Positions 52,514 through 62,756 are shown, numbered from the stretch's first letter. The stretch: 64,000 nt of DNA from Andreprevotia chitinilytica DSM 18519 (GCF_000711875.1 NZ_JONM01000004.1:62001-126000); one strand, 5' to 3'. Numbers and translations are program-made. Notes: generated by a model from the letters alone, not told the origin.

Positions 52514-53026
52514 ATGAAAACAAGGCACTTAATAGCTCTCGTGTTTTTAGTTCTGTGTGGATGTGTTTCTACGCCCAAATATGTAGAACCAACACAGAGC
52601 GATGCAGCAACACTACGATTTATCAATAAATCGGACGGGTATTTCGCCCCATTGTGGTTTGTTAATGCAAAAGACTGTTCTGGCGGGATACAAGGCTTTA
52701 CCACCGATGCGTCCAAGGTACTCATAGGCAAAAATTCATTCAAAGCAATGAAAATCGAGCCTAATAAAGCATTCTCTTTTTGGATTTCCTATACAACCAA
52801 ACCTGGCATGGCGACACTTCCAGACAAAGACAAAATGTATTGCAAAATCATTGGAACGTTCACACCAAAATCAAGTGGCTCTTATTCAGCAACGGTAACA
52901 TCCACTTCAACCACCTGCTCAGTATCACTTACAGAAACTGTTGATGGCGTAGAAAGACCTGATCCTTCTTTCGAAAAAAGAGCCTGGAAAGAAGCGTTAA
53001 ATGGTGCGGGCTCACATTGCCAATAA
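52514..53026 (+). CDS. AT-rich lipoprotein of unknown function
   Basis: A 170-residue protein with a lipoprotein signal: VFLVLCGCVS with the lipidated Cys near residue 17. The mature part is beta-rich with cysteines (KDCSGG, MYCKI, TTCSVS, SHCQ) and ends in a Lys/Trp segment. Codon use is plainly more AT-rich than neighbours, which suggests recent acquisition. Not recognised. Confidence 0.7.
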   Translation: MKTRHLIALVFLVLCGCVSTPKYVEPTQSDAATLRFINKSDGYFAPLWFVNAKDCSGGIQGFTTDASKVLIGKNSFKAMKIEPNKAFSFWISYTTKPGMATLPDKDKMYCKIIGTFTPKSSGSYSATVTSTSTTCSVSLTETVDGVERPDPSFEKRAWKEALNGAGSHCQ

Positions 53027-53112
53027 TGTGATAAAGCGTGAGTTATCAGTAACCTGCGCATAACTCACGCAAGTAAACATCCCTTTCCACAGTATTCTGA
53101 ATACTACTAGCT

Positions 53113-53403
53113 GTGCTCGCAGACCAATCCCACACCACCAAACTCGAAGACCTGCCCAATATCGGCAAGGCAGGTGCGGCCGATTTGCGTTTGCTTGGCA
53201 TTCATGACCCGCAGCAACTCATCGGCCGACAGCCGTTCGAGATGTATGACGCGCTCTGCGCGAAAACCGGCACGCGGCACGATCCCTGTGTGATCGATGT
53301 GTTCATGGCGGTCGTTGCCTTCATGGAAGGCGGCCCGGCGTTGCCGTGGTGGTCGTTCACGGCGGAGCGCAAAAGGCTCGCCGAGCAACGCAAGGTGGGT
53401 TGA
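53113..53403 (+). CDS. Helix-hairpin-helix protein, Cdd1 family
   Basis: A 96-residue protein with a DNA-binding-type helix-hairpin-helix segment, LEDLPNIGKAGAADLRLLGI (~11-30), then PFEMYDALCAKTG and HDPCVIDVFMAVVAFMEG. This is the Cdd1 (pathogenicity locus) family pattern, related to the TfoX C-terminal domain. The start is GTG at 53113 without a clear ribosome site. It converges with the peptidase gene, 11 bases apart. Confidence 0.78.
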   Translation: MLADQSHTTKLEDLPNIGKAGAADLRLLGIHDPQQLIGRQPFEMYDALCAKTGTRHDPCVIDVFMAVVAFMEGGPALPWWSFTAERKRLAEQRKVG

Positions 53404-53414
53404 ACACAGCGGCA

Positions 53415-55511
53415 TCAGCGATGCGTATCGGGCGCTGCACCACTCAGGCAAGACCACAAAAACTCGTACACCATCGCATCATGCCTTGCGTGCTCGAGTG
53501 CATCAGAACCGCCGCCGTGCCCGCCATCCGTCTGCTCCCGGTACCACACGTGTGCATGTCCGAGCGCCTGCATCCGCGCGACCATCTTGCGAGCGTGTCC
53601 GGGGTGGACACGGTCATCGCTGGTGGAGGTTGTGAACAGCACGGGCGGATAAACCGCAGCGGCCGTCACGCGATGGTATGGCGAATAGGCGGCCAGGATG
53701 CCAGCGTCACCCGGATCATCAGGGTCACCGTACTCGTCGAGCCAGGAAGCGCCCGCGTGCAACAAGTGATAACGGCTCATGTCGAGCAGCGGCACTTCGC
53801 TGACGACTGCGCCAAACAGATCAGGGCGCTGCATCATGCACGCGGCCACCAGCAAGCCGCCATTGCTGCCGCCCTGGATGCCGAGTTGCGCCGCAGTGGT
53901 CACACCATCGGCAATCAATGCCTGCGCAACCGCGATGAAGTCGTCGAACGCGCGTTGTCGATGCTCCCCTTGCGCCGCCTGATGCCATTTCGGCCCAAAC
54001 TCACCGCCCCCGCGAATATGCGCGAACGCAACCACCCCGCCCCGCGCCAGCCAGCCGATGCCCAGGCCGGTCAGATAGTGCGGTGTGAGCGGTATGCCAA
54101 AACCACCGTAGCCGGTCAGGTAACAAGGCCGTGGCACTTGCACGTCCCCCGACGCTGAGCGTGGTGCAATCAACGTCCACGGCACTTGCGTGCCATCTGC
54201 CGACTGCGCATAGCCACGTTTCACCTCGTAGGGGGTCGAGTCGAACTGGGTCGGCCAGCGGTCGATCAACTCCCATTCGTCCAACGCATCACGCGCCAAA
54301 TCGGCCAGCCAGTACCCTGGCGGGAGCAGGTAATCGCTGGCAGAGACATACACCTCGTCGTCAAGCGTCGGTTCAAGCGCAGAGACTTCGATCTGCGAAC
54401 CTTCGCGCGTCGGGAAAGCCCGCGATTTCCAATCCCAACGGCCATCTTCGGACTGCGTGGGCTGCCAAAGCATCGTGCGGCTCTGCACGTCATCCAGATA
54501 AGACACGATCAGGTAATGGCGCGTATGCCCCCATCCGCATTCCGACATTCGCGCCGTTGGCTTAAAGAGTGGGACAAAGCTGCGGCCACCGGTTAGAAAT
54601 TCGGCTTCCCGCATCGCCAGCAAGGCACCGCCCGAATAACACACGCCGCCACACTGCCAGTCGAGTCGCGGCTGAAACAGCAACCAGCCGCGCCACGCGC
54701 TCACCGTGACGTGCGTGGGGATGTCGTAGCGGTGCCAAGTGCCTGCTGCATCGGCGTAATACGCGTGGCTATCGAAAGTGTCGACACCGCGATACGCAGC
54801 ATGACGCTGTTCGATCGGGTCGTAGACCGCTACAGCGTAGTCATCGTCGAATTCGCCGCTGAACACAACCGGCGCAGATGCGAGCGCAGTACCGCGTACC
54901 CAGCGCCGTGCTTCGCGTGGGTAGCCGGAGCGCGTCAATGTCGCGCCGCCGTTATCCCATCCGAGATAAACCGTATTTCGGTCGATCCAGGAGATCGTGT
55001 GCTTGCCCGCTTCACTGATGACGAACCCGTCTTCGACGAAGCATTGCCGCTCTAGATCGAATTCACGTACCACGGTCGCGTCGGAACCACCGGGGGACAA
55101 TGAGATCAACGCGCGATCGCCATCGGGATACAAGATATACGTGCCGACACATACCCACGACACACCCTCCGCAACGCCAAGCGCATCGATGTCGAGCAGG
55201 TTCTGCCAGACGGATTCACCGCTGCGCCAACTCGCCCAGGGCATGCGCCGCCAGATGCCTTTCGGATTGTGCTCATCCTGCCGGAAATCGTAGGCCCAGC
55301 CTTGCCAACGGCTCGGGATCACGGGCTGCTCATGCGGCAAGTAGGCATGCGCCAAGCGCTGTGCCAGCGTCTCGAAGCTCGGCTTGCTGCACCATGCAGC
55401 AAGCGTGTTTGCATTTTGCTGCTCAACCCATGCCAATGCGGCGGGATCATTGAGGGTTTCGAGCGACAGGAAGGGATCGGGCGATAAGGGCCAAGGGTCA
55501 GAACGCGGCAT
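53415..55511 (-). CDS. Prolyl oligopeptidase family (S9A) protein
   Basis: A 698-residue S9 serine peptidase. A seven-bladed propeller (~70-420) is followed by a hydrolase domain with the nucleophile Ser549 in GIQGGSNGGL, Asp in SDDRVHPGHARK and His in TDGGHGGG. LTGYGGFGIPLTP and FAHIRGGGEFG are classic S9A segments. No signal peptide, so it cleaves short peptides in the cytoplasm. Length is normal. Confidence 0.94.
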   Translation of the reverse strand: MPRSDPWPLSPDPFLSLETLNDPAALAWVEQQNANTLAAWCSKPSFETLAQRLAHAYLPHEQPVIPSRWQGWAYDFRQDEHNPKGIWRRMPWASWRSGESVWQNLLDIDALGVAEGVSWVCVGTYILYPDGDRALISLSPGGSDATVVREFDLERQCFVEDGFVISEAGKHTISWIDRNTVYLGWDNGGATLTRSGYPREARRWVRGTALASAPVVFSGEFDDDYAVAVYDPIEQRHAAYRGVDTFDSHAYYADAAGTWHRYDIPTHVTVSAWRGWLLFQPRLDWQCGGVCYSGGALLAMREAEFLTGGRSFVPLFKPTARMSECGWGHTRHYLIVSYLDDVQSRTMLWQPTQSEDGRWDWKSRAFPTREGSQIEVSALEPTLDDEVYVSASDYLLPPGYWLADLARDALDEWELIDRWPTQFDSTPYEVKRGYAQSADGTQVPWTLIAPRSASGDVQVPRPCYLTGYGGFGIPLTPHYLTGLGIGWLARGGVVAFAHIRGGGEFGPKWHQAAQGEHRQRAFDDFIAVAQALIADGVTTAAQLGIQGGSNGGLLVAACMMQRPDLFGAVVSEVPLLDMSRYHLLHAGASWLDEYGDPDDPGDAGILAAYSPYHRVTAAAVYPPVLFTTSTSDDRVHPGHARKMVARMQALGHAHVWYREQTDGGHGGGSDALEHARHDAMVYEFLWSCLSGAAPDTHR

Positions 55512-55691
55512 AGCGACACCTCATAAGTGCAGGGGAAGTGCCTGACCTTGCAGGAAAACCGTGTCCCACACACGCCAGAATTTACTATCTCGGTTCGCGG
55601 AACCTATCCAGCAAGCGAAACCGATCGACGGCGGATAGGCGCATAGATGCCCTCCGCAAGCAGGCTGAGGACGACCGTGCTCTCCCCCTCA

Positions 55692-56573
55692 TCACACATC
55701 CGCCAGCACATGCCGTTGCACCAGCTCCAGCACGAAATCACGGATCGCCAGCACACGCTGGCTGGCTTTCAGATCACGGTGATAGACCATCCATAACTCG
55801 CGGTTGGTCGACATCTCTTCGTTGCACAGCCGGCGCAAGCCGGGGTCGGCGTCGCCGACGAAGCGCGGCAGCATGGTGGCGCCCAAGCCGCTGCGAGCGG
55901 CCATGTACTGCGCCTGGATGCTGTTGGTGCGCAAGATGGGTTCCTTCCCGGGGAATAGCGCCGTCAGCCATTGGCCCATCGGCAAGTTCATGCCGGCTTC
56001 ATCCCACGAGATGTAATCCAGCTCGCGCCAGTGCGCGACATGCGTGAGCGCGTGGGGCGCGCAATAGAGGCCGAAGCGAAACGCGCCTAGATGGTGGGCG
56101 ATGTAATCCTGCTCGCTGCCGCGTACCTCCGGGCCGACGGTCCGCAGGGCCAGATCGGCTTCGCGGCTGGAGAGATCGGCAAGCTTGAGACTGACCACCA
56201 GCTCGACCTGCACCTGCGGATAGCGGCGGGTGAATTCGACGAGGTTGGGGGCGATCAGATAGGTCGCCAGCGTTTCGGTGGTCGCCAGTTTGACCCGCCC
56301 GGCCACTTCGCCGCCAAATTGACCGCCATTGCGCTCGACCGCCTGCATGGCCCGCTCGACTTCCGCCACGTGCTCGAACAAGGCGCTGCCCTGATCGGTG
56401 AGCAGATAGCCACGCTGCTGCCGCAGGAACAGGCGCGCGCCCAGCCGGGCTTCCATTGCATCGATATGGCGGGAAACCGTCGAGGCGCTGGTGCGCAGCG
56501 CGATGGCGGCCGGGGTCAGACCACCGCCACGGGCAACAGCAAGAAAGTATTTGAGATCATTCCAATCGAGCAT
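55692..56573 (-). CDS. LysR family transcriptional regulator
   Basis: A 293-residue regulator. The N-terminal winged helix-turn-helix has MLDWNDLKYFLAVARGGGL and STVSRHIDAMEARLG, followed by the type 2 periplasmic-binding-like effector domain (~90-290). It is divergent from an EamA transporter gene with a 120-base gap that is AT-rich, so it probably controls that gene. The effector is unknown. An ATG three codons earlier is possible. Confidence 0.9.
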   Translation of the reverse strand: MLDWNDLKYFLAVARGGGLTPAAIALRTSASTVSRHIDAMEARLGARLFLRQQRGYLLTDQGSALFEHVAEVERAMQAVERNGGQFGGEVAGRVKLATTETLATYLIAPNLVEFTRRYPQVQVELVVSLKLADLSSREADLALRTVGPEVRGSEQDYIAHHLGAFRFGLYCAPHALTHVAHWRELDYISWDEAGMNLPMGQWLTALFPGKEPILRTNSIQAQYMAARSGLGATMLPRFVGDADPGLRRLCNEEMSTNRELWMVYHRDLKASQRVLAIRDFVLELVQRHVLADV

Positions 56574-56701
56574 ATTACTCATTGCTTTCTCATTTCCATA
56601 TCTGGCAAATGGTTTTGCATATTCTCAAAATTCTTTGCGAATCTGGAAAATTATAATCGCCTCATAGCAGTTTCATCCGGTTTCAAGAAAGGGGAACGAT
56701 C

Positions 56702-57628
56702 ATGGGCAATACAATGACTTGGCTGCGCTTGGGCCTGAGCACTTTCTTCTGGGCGATGATGTTCCATCTGGGCAAGTACGCGGTGGCGTACGTCCACCCG
56801 GTTGCCGTCGGCGGCTGGCGCTTCCTGTTGGCTGGCCTGATCCTCTTGCCGCTGGTGGGATTACGCGAAGGTCTGGATTTCAGCGCGATGCGGCGCAACT
56901 TCCTGCCGCTGCTGGCGATGGCTTTTGTCGGCATCTGCGGCTTCAATATCTCGCTGTTCTATGGCCTGAAATCCACGTCGCCGGTGAATGCGGCGCTGAT
57001 CATGGGGCTGAATCCGGCGCTGATCACACTGTTTTCTGCCGTACTGATTGGTGAACGCATCAACGGCCGGCAACTGGTCGGCCTGCTGCTGGGCTTGGTT
57101 GGGGTAGCGACGGTGGTGAGCGGCGGGTCACTGCATACGCTGTTGTCGTTGTCGTTCAAGCACGGCGACTTGCTGGTGCTGCTGTCGGCCATCGGCTGGG
57201 CGATCTATTCGATCATTCCGAAGCGCTTCATCCAGGGCATGGCGCCGCTGCAAATCACCGTGGCGACCATTGTGATGGGTGGCCTGTTGATGGGTGGTTT
57301 TGCCACTGCCATTACGCCAGACTTCATGGCCGTGCCGCCCATCGGCGTGATCATTGCGGTGATCGTCATGAGCGTGTGCGGTTCGGTGCTGGCCTACATG
57401 TGGTGGAACGACGGCGTGCGCAAGATCGGCCCGGCCAAGGCGGGGGTCTTCATGAATCTGGTGCCGATCTTTGCGACCCTGATTGGCGTGGCGCTGGGGC
57501 AACCGGTTGCGCTGGCGCAGGTCATTGGCGCGGCATTGGTCATCGGTGGTGTGCTGTATTCGTCCTACAAGCCGGGTGGGGTGGCAGGCGCGGTGCCGGC
57601 GGCAGTGATGCCCGCGACTGGGCGCTGA
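56702..57628 (+). CDS. EamA/DMT family transporter
   Basis: A 308-residue permease with ten membrane helices arranged as two EamA repeats, the second starting near residue 160 (GDLLVLLSAIGWAIYSIIPK). Such proteins usually export amino acids or other metabolites. AAGGGGAACGATC precedes the ATG. It is divergent from the LysR gene, its likely regulator. The substrate cannot be inferred. Confidence 0.9.
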   Translation: MGNTMTWLRLGLSTFFWAMMFHLGKYAVAYVHPVAVGGWRFLLAGLILLPLVGLREGLDFSAMRRNFLPLLAMAFVGICGFNISLFYGLKSTSPVNAALIMGLNPALITLFSAVLIGERINGRQLVGLLLGLVGVATVVSGGSLHTLLSLSFKHGDLLVLLSAIGWAIYSIIPKRFIQGMAPLQITVATIVMGGLLMGGFATAITPDFMAVPPIGVIIAVIVMSVCGSVLAYMWWNDGVRKIGPAKAGVFMNLVPIFATLIGVALGQPVALAQVIGAALVIGGVLYSSYKPGGVAGAVPAAVMPATGR

Positions 57629-57734
57629 TTCTGACGCTGGGGGGTAGCGAAACAAACGTTGAGCTAGCGCTGCAAGGGCTTACCGGCATGAGCACCTCCC
57701 TTTTTGCCTCATCTCTTTTGAAAGGAAAGTACAT

Positions 57735-58157
57735 ATGAACCGCCCACTGCTCGCCGCCGCGCTCCTCGCCTCGTTCACTGCCGCATTGCATACCTTTGGC
57801 GGCACGCCGGAAATTGAAGGCCCGCTATTGCAATCAGGCTTGAAGCCCGAAGTGAGTCTGTTGCTGTTGGCCTGCTGGCATTTAGTAACGGCGGCGCTCA
57901 CTCTCTCGGCCATTACTTTGGGACTCGCGCTACGACCGTCAGCGGTGCGGTCGACGGCCACAGTCACGCTGGTGTCTTACTTGTGGCTGGGTTTTGGCGC
58001 GGTGTTTGTTCTCGTTGACCTGATTTACGCCGGGCCGCATATGCTGCTCCAGTTGCCGCAGTGGGCTCTGCTGCTACCCGTCGGCGCACTGGGACTGTGG
58101 GGTGCAAGACTCGAAATAGACCGTCGACCGCCTACCGCCCATAAAACGGCAACTTAA
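57735..58157 (+). CDS. Small multi-pass membrane protein
   Basis: A 140-residue protein with four hydrophobic helices and a conserved-looking FTAALHTFGGTPEIEGPLL segment after helix 1 that resembles small four-helix membrane proteins of unknown role. GAAAGGAAAG lies 5-8 bases before the ATG. It follows the EamA gene by 107 bases. Not recognised. Confidence 0.6.
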   Translation: MNRPLLAAALLASFTAALHTFGGTPEIEGPLLQSGLKPEVSLLLLACWHLVTAALTLSAITLGLALRPSAVRSTATVTLVSYLWLGFGAVFVLVDLIYAGPHMLLQLPQWALLLPVGALGLWGARLEIDRRPPTAHKTAT

Positions 58158-58164
58158 ATCTACG

Positions 58165-58200
58165 TGCGCATCTTTGATGCGCACAGTGATGGATTCGCAC
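58165..58200. repeat. Short palindromes after the small membrane protein gene
   Basis: TGCGCATC pairs with GATGCGCA (58165-58183), followed by a GGATTCGCAC half-unit. These resemble the GCGAATCNNNGATTCGC hairpins nested in the repeats at 45566-45722 and 62757-62884. Confidence 0.5.
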
Positions 58201-58332
58201 GGCACAGGAGAGGAATAACGGTGCCGTCATCCCCTATGGCTAGTTACCAAATGCCAAGCCTCCATGCGTAAGGATGGTGCGGCGCAATGCCCTTTGGGGA
58301 TTGCGCCCTACACGCTGTGCTAGCAGCTGCAC

Positions 58333-59148
58333 TCACTGATAAGGCTTGGCCCCAATCAGCTGATCGACCGTGACGAACTCGTAGCCCTGCTTCTTGAGCG
58401 CCGGAATCAGCATATCGACCGCATCGACCGAGTCCTGCCGGTAACCGCCGCCGTCATGCATCAGGATGATGGCCTCGTCGTGGATATGCTCCTGCACGGT
58501 CTTGAACAATGAGTTGGCTGCCCCAAAGCGCTGCGCCACGTACCAGTCCTGCGTATCGATCGACCACAGGATGAGCTTGAAGCCTTTGTCCCGCAGCGTT
58601 TCGACCTGCCCATCAGTGAGGAAGCCATAGGGCGGGCGGAGCAGGGCCGGTTTGATGCCGAGCGTTTTCTGGAAGATGGCCTGGGTGCGGCCGAATTGGT
58701 CGTCCCAGAATTGCGTCGGGCTGAGCTTGGTCAGGTAGGGGTGGTCGTAACTGTGGTTGGCGAGGGTGTGGCCGGCTTTGAGCGTGGCGCGGGCGATGTC
58801 GGGGAATTCTTCGATATGCACGCCCATGACGAAGAACGTGGCTTTCACGCCGTATTTATCCAGCACCTTGAGCAGCTGCGGCGTATAGAGGCTGGGGCCG
58901 TCGTCGAAGGTCAGCGCGATGCGCTTGGTGTTGTGCAGCCCTTCCAGAAAATAGCTGCCGCGATACTTGGCGGCTTGCCTCTCCAGGTCTTCCAGCGGCA
59001 CCTGCTCCCAGTTCTTGAGGAATTCGGTGCGCACTTTCTGGACGGGCTTTTCATCGGCGGGCACGGCGGCGAACACGGGCCTGGTCACATACAGACTCGC
59101 TGCGATCAACAGCATCGACAGCCAGGCAAGGCGTTTCAGGTGGCGCAT
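58333..59148 (-). CDS. Polysaccharide deacetylase (NodB domain)
   Basis: A 271-residue secreted or membrane-anchored deacetylase. A signal segment (~8-27) is followed by the NodB domain: TFDDGPS (catalytic Asp and metal Asp), HSYDHPYL (metal His pair), RPPYGFL and ILMHDGGG. All key motifs are intact, so it should remove acetyl groups from a sugar polymer. No polysaccharide locus is adjacent. Confidence 0.92.
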   Translation of the reverse strand: MRHLKRLAWLSMLLIAASLYVTRPVFAAVPADEKPVQKVRTEFLKNWEQVPLEDLERQAAKYRGSYFLEGLHNTKRIALTFDDGPSLYTPQLLKVLDKYGVKATFFVMGVHIEEFPDIARATLKAGHTLANHSYDHPYLTKLSPTQFWDDQFGRTQAIFQKTLGIKPALLRPPYGFLTDGQVETLRDKGFKLILWSIDTQDWYVAQRFGAANSLFKTVQEHIHDEAIILMHDGGGYRQDSVDAVDMLIPALKKQGYEFVTVDQLIGAKPYQ

Positions 59149-59362
59149 GGGGATTGCTCCGGTTTTTTCAAAGGCGGCGATACACGGAGGCTAGAACAGC
59201 GTGCGGATTCCGTCGTGCCGAAATGGCAGGACGTTTGTGCGCAGCCGCAATGACTGCCGGAAGGCCGAAACGCCCGCTCATCCCCCTGTCCATCCAGTAA
59301 CATGGCCGGCTGCCCCTGCAGCCAGCCACCCAGCCGACCAGCCCATCAAGGAGAGCCACCCT

Positions 59363-60316
59363 TTGCTTGCCAAGATCACCCGCCTGTTTCCGCTCTGGGC
59401 CATCCTGTTATCGACAGTGGCCTACTTCACCCCAGCCCGCTTCACGCCGATCCTGCCGCATACCGGCTTGATGCTGTCGGTGATCATGTTCGCGATGGGG
59501 CTGACACTCACGCCGGCCGACTTCAAGCGCGTGCTGACCCGGCCAGCGCCGGTGGCCGCCGGCATCGTGCTGCACTATCTGGTGATGCCCTTCGCGGCGT
59601 GGGTGATTGCCAAGAGCTTCCATATGTCACCGGAACTGACCACGGGCATGGTGCTGGTGGGCAGTGTGGCCAGCGGCACGGCCTCCAACGTGATCATTTA
59701 TCTATCGCGTGGCGATGTGGCGCTATCGGTGACGATTTCGTCGCTGTCCACGTTGGTCGGAGTGGTGGCAACGCCGCTGCTGACGCGCTTTTATGTCGAT
59801 GCATCGATTGCGGTGGATGTAACCGGCATGCTCACCGGCATCCTGCAGATCGTCATCCTGCCGATTGGTTTGGGGTTGCTGGTGTTCCGCTGCTTTGCCA
59901 AACAGGTCAAGCGCATCGAGCCGTGGCTGCCGCTGATCTCGATGCTGGCCATCGTGACGCTGATCGCCGCCATCGTGGCCGGCAGTCAGGCCCATATCGC
60001 CCAAGTGGGCCTGCTGGTGATCGTGGCGGTGATGCTGCACAACGGCATCGGCCTGTTGGGTGGCTATTGGGGTGGGCGACTGCTGGGCTTCGAGGAATCG
60101 GTGTGCCGCACGCTGGCAATCGAGGTCGGCATGCAGAACTCCGGGCTGGCGGCGCAGCTAGGGAAAACCTACTTCACCGTGCTGACTGCGTTGCCGGGCG
60201 CGCTGTTTTCGGTGTGGCACAACATTTCCGGGTCGCTGCTGGCGGGGTATTGGCAGGGGAAGCCGGCGGGGGTGCGGGCGGAGGGGGTGTTGCAGACTGC
60301 ACCGGCCAAAGAATAG
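59363..60316 (+). CDS. Bile acid:Na+ symporter family protein
   Basis: A 317-residue permease of the BASS/SBF family with about ten helices. [36 protein letters not shown] and [13 protein letters not shown] are the family signatures, including residues that bind Na+. A TTG at 59363 with AAGGAGAG 7 bases upstream is chosen as start. Bacterial members often carry pantoate or organic acids; the substrate here is unknown. Confidence 0.88.
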   Translation: MLAKITRLFPLWAILLSTVAYFTPARFTPILPHTGLMLSVIMFAMGLTLTPADFKRVLTRPAPVAAGIVLHYLVMPFAAWVIAKSFHMSPELTTGMVLVGSVASGTASNVIIYLSRGDVALSVTISSLSTLVGVVATPLLTRFYVDASIAVDVTGMLTGILQIVILPIGLGLLVFRCFAKQVKRIEPWLPLISMLAIVTLIAAIVAGSQAHIAQVGLLVIVAVMLHNGIGLLGGYWGGRLLGFEESVCRTLAIEVGMQNSGLAAQLGKTYFTVLTALPGALFSVWHNISGSLLAGYWQGKPAGVRAEGVLQTAPAKE

Positions 60317-60334
60317 CCACTGCAAGATTTTTGT

Positions 60335-60442
60335 TCCCTCGCCCATTTATGGGAGAGGGTTAGGGAGAGGGTGGTGAGAAGGAAGTTGCTCTCGGCACAC
60401 ACCCTCACCCCCGGCCCCTCTCCCATAAATGGGCGAGGGGAG
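60335..60442. repeat. CCTCGCCCATTTATGGGAGAGG inverted pair
   Basis: CCCTCGCCCATTTATGGGAG (60337) and its inverse CTCTCCCATAAATGGGCGAGG (to 60440) with two GGGTTAGGG/CACCCTCACCCC segments between. It lies between converging genes and may double as terminator. Confidence 0.8.
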
Positions 60443-60460
60443 AAGAACAGCGGCCCTGCT

Positions 60461-61270
60461 TCACTCCACCGCAATCGCTAGGCGTGACTCCGCCGCAGCC
60501 AACGCCGACCCATCACTCTCATCCTTCAGCCCCACGCCAGTCAGCCCCAGCCGGCGACTGGCATCCAGCAACCATGCCAGCTTGCGCGCCGCAGCGGGGT
60601 AATCCAGCCCTTCCGGGCGCACGTTGGAGATGCAGTTGCGCTCCGAATCCATCCGCCCAACCCGTGGCCCGTGGGTGATGTAGATGCCCATGCTGTCCGG
60701 CGACGAGAGCCCCGGCCGCTCGCCGATCAGCATCACGACGATGGTCGGCTTGAACAACTCGCCCACTTCGTCCGCCAGCGCCACACGTGCTTGTTTCGCG
60801 ACCACGACCGGGCCGATGCGCCAGCCGGAGGTTTCCAGATACGGCCGCAATTCGATCAACAAAGGCAAAGCATTGCGCTCTATGGCGCGGGATGACAGGC
60901 CGTCGCCAATCGTGAACAGGATGTCACACGGCATTTTGGGCAAGTCGGCGAGCGCATTGCGGCTGGCCGGGTCGAGCCGACGACCGAAGTCGGGGCGCTG
61001 TAGGTATTCGGTTCGGTCATGGGCACGGCTATGGGCTGGCAATGCCACGAATCCAGCTTCTTCCAGCGCATCGCTCAACGCGCCGACATCCAGCGGCGTA
61101 TGCACTGCATCACGCGCTTGGGCGTGGGCGAGGGCGAATCCCAATGTTTCGGCCGTCGGCAGGCTGCCGCCACAGCGGCCGAGCGCAATCCGGGCGGCGG
61201 TATGGCGGGATAGCTCGGCCCACGGGTCGGGCGTCAGCGCTGGTTTTTCTTCGTCCATCATCGCGCTCAT
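60461..61270 (-). CDS. eutC: Ethanolamine ammonia-lyase small subunit
   Basis: A 269-residue EutC, which with EutB and adenosylcobalamin splits ethanolamine into acetaldehyde and ammonia. RIALGRCGGSLPT at the N-terminus, DILFTIGDGLSSRA and GERPGLSSPDSMGIY followed by ERNCISNVRPEG are all conserved. Its start overlaps the eutB stop by 4 bases. No microcompartment shell genes are seen, so this is the short catabolic form. Confidence 0.96.
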   Translation of the reverse strand: MSAMMDEEKPALTPDPWAELSRHTAARIALGRCGGSLPTAETLGFALAHAQARDAVHTPLDVGALSDALEEAGFVALPAHSRAHDRTEYLQRPDFGRRLDPASRNALADLPKMPCDILFTIGDGLSSRAIERNALPLLIELRPYLETSGWRIGPVVVAKQARVALADEVGELFKPTIVVMLIGERPGLSSPDSMGIYITHGPRVGRMDSERNCISNVRPEGLDYPAAARKLAWLLDASRRLGLTGVGLKDESDGSALAAAESRLAIAVE

Positions 61271-62652
61271 GCGGCCCCCGGCATCATCGCCAGCAGCGGT
61301 TGCTGCGCAGTCTGTTCCAGCAAGCGGCCGTTGAGGCCGGTGATGCGCATCGCTTCCAGCCAGGCCTCGAATTCCGGCGCGCGTTGCAGGCCGAGTAGCT
61401 GGCGCACGTACAGCGCATCGTGAAACGAGGTGCTTTGGTAGTTGAGCATGATGTCGTCCGCCCCCGGCACGCCAATGATGAAGTTGATGCCGGCGGCGGC
61501 CAGCAGCGTCAGCAAGTTGTCCATATCGTCCTGATCGGCCTCGGCATGGTTGGTGTAGCAGATATCGCAGCCCATCGGCAGGCCGAGCAACTTGCCGCAG
61601 AAATGGTCTTCCAGCCCGGCGCGGATGATCTGTTTGCCGTCGTAGAGGTATTCCGGCCCGATGAAGCCAACAACGGTGTTGATCAGCAAGGGCGAGAAAC
61701 GCCGCGCCACCGCGTAGGCGCGCACTTCGCAGGTCTGCTGGTCGACGCCGTGATGTGCGCCGGCCGACAACGCGCTGCCTTGGCCGGTTTCGAAATACAT
61801 GACGTTGCTGCCGACCGTGCCGCGCTGTAATGACAGCGCGGCCTCGTGCGCTTCCTGCAGGACCGCCAGACTGACACCGAAACCGGCATTGGCCGCTTCG
61901 GTGCCGGCAATCGACTGGAACACCAGATCGACCGGCGCGCCACGGCGGATCAGCTCGGTGGTGTTGGTCACGTGGGTCAGCACGCAGGTCTGGGTGGGAA
62001 TGGCAAAGCGCTCGCGCACTTCATCCATCAGCACCAGCAGATCGTGGATGGCGGCCAGACTATCGCTGGCCGGGTTGATGCCGATGACCGCATCGCCTGC
62101 GCCGTACAGCAGGCCATCGAGCATCGCCGCTGCAATGCCATGCGGATCGTCAGTCGGGTGATTGGGTTGCAGCCGCACCGCCAACCGCCCCGGCAGTCCC
62201 AGCGTGTTGCGAAAGGCAGTCACCACCCGGCATTTCGCCGCGACCAGGATCAGATCCTGATTGCGCATCAGCTTGGACACCGCCGCCGCCATCTCGGGCG
62301 TAATGCCCGGGGCGATGCGCGTGAGTACTCCAGTGCTGGCGGCATCGGACAACAGCCAGTCGCGGAAGTCGCCAACCGTCAGGTGCGAGATCGGCGCGAA
62401 GGCGGCGGCATCGTGGCTATCGATGATCAGCCGGGTAACTTCATCGACTTCGTAGGGAATCAGCGCTTCTTGCAGGAAGGCCTTGAGCGGCACCGCTGCG
62501 AGCGCCATTTTGGCGGCGACGCGTTCTTCGGTGGTCTCCGCAGCAAGCCCAGCGAGGCAATCACCCGAGCGTAGTGGTGTGGCCTTGGCCAGCAAGGTTT
62601 TCAGGTCAGCGAACCGATAGGCCCGCGCGCCGACGGCGTGGGTGAAGGTCAT
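61267..62652 (-). CDS. eutB: Ethanolamine ammonia-lyase large subunit
   Basis: A 461-residue EutB, the catalytic TIM-barrel subunit. Hallmarks include LPGRLAVRLQPNHPTDDP, GDAVIGINPASDS, YFETGQGSALSAGAHHG and MGCDICYTNHAEADQDD, the last from the active-site region. Length is complete. It overlaps eutC downstream, and the permease lies upstream on the same strand across a 290-bp gap with a repeat. Confidence 0.97.
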   Translation of the reverse strand: MTFTHAVGARAYRFADLKTLLAKATPLRSGDCLAGLAAETTEERVAAKMALAAVPLKAFLQEALIPYEVDEVTRLIIDSHDAAAFAPISHLTVGDFRDWLLSDAASTGVLTRIAPGITPEMAAAVSKLMRNQDLILVAAKCRVVTAFRNTLGLPGRLAVRLQPNHPTDDPHGIAAAMLDGLLYGAGDAVIGINPASDSLAAIHDLLVLMDEVRERFAIPTQTCVLTHVTNTTELIRRGAPVDLVFQSIAGTEAANAGFGVSLAVLQEAHEAALSLQRGTVGSNVMYFETGQGSALSAGAHHGVDQQTCEVRAYAVARRFSPLLINTVVGFIGPEYLYDGKQIIRAGLEDHFCGKLLGLPMGCDICYTNHAEADQDDMDNLLTLLAAAGINFIIGVPGADDIMLNYQSTSFHDALYVRQLLGLQRAPEFEAWLEAMRITGLNGRLLEQTAQQPLLAMMPGAA

Positions 62653-62756
62653 TGGCGTTCTCCGATACTTACGGACTCGTTGAACTCAGCCAAGACTTTG
62701 AGTCCAGCGACGTCAAAATCTTGTTGAGCTGTTTGTTGAAGGCGCTGCAGATTTTC

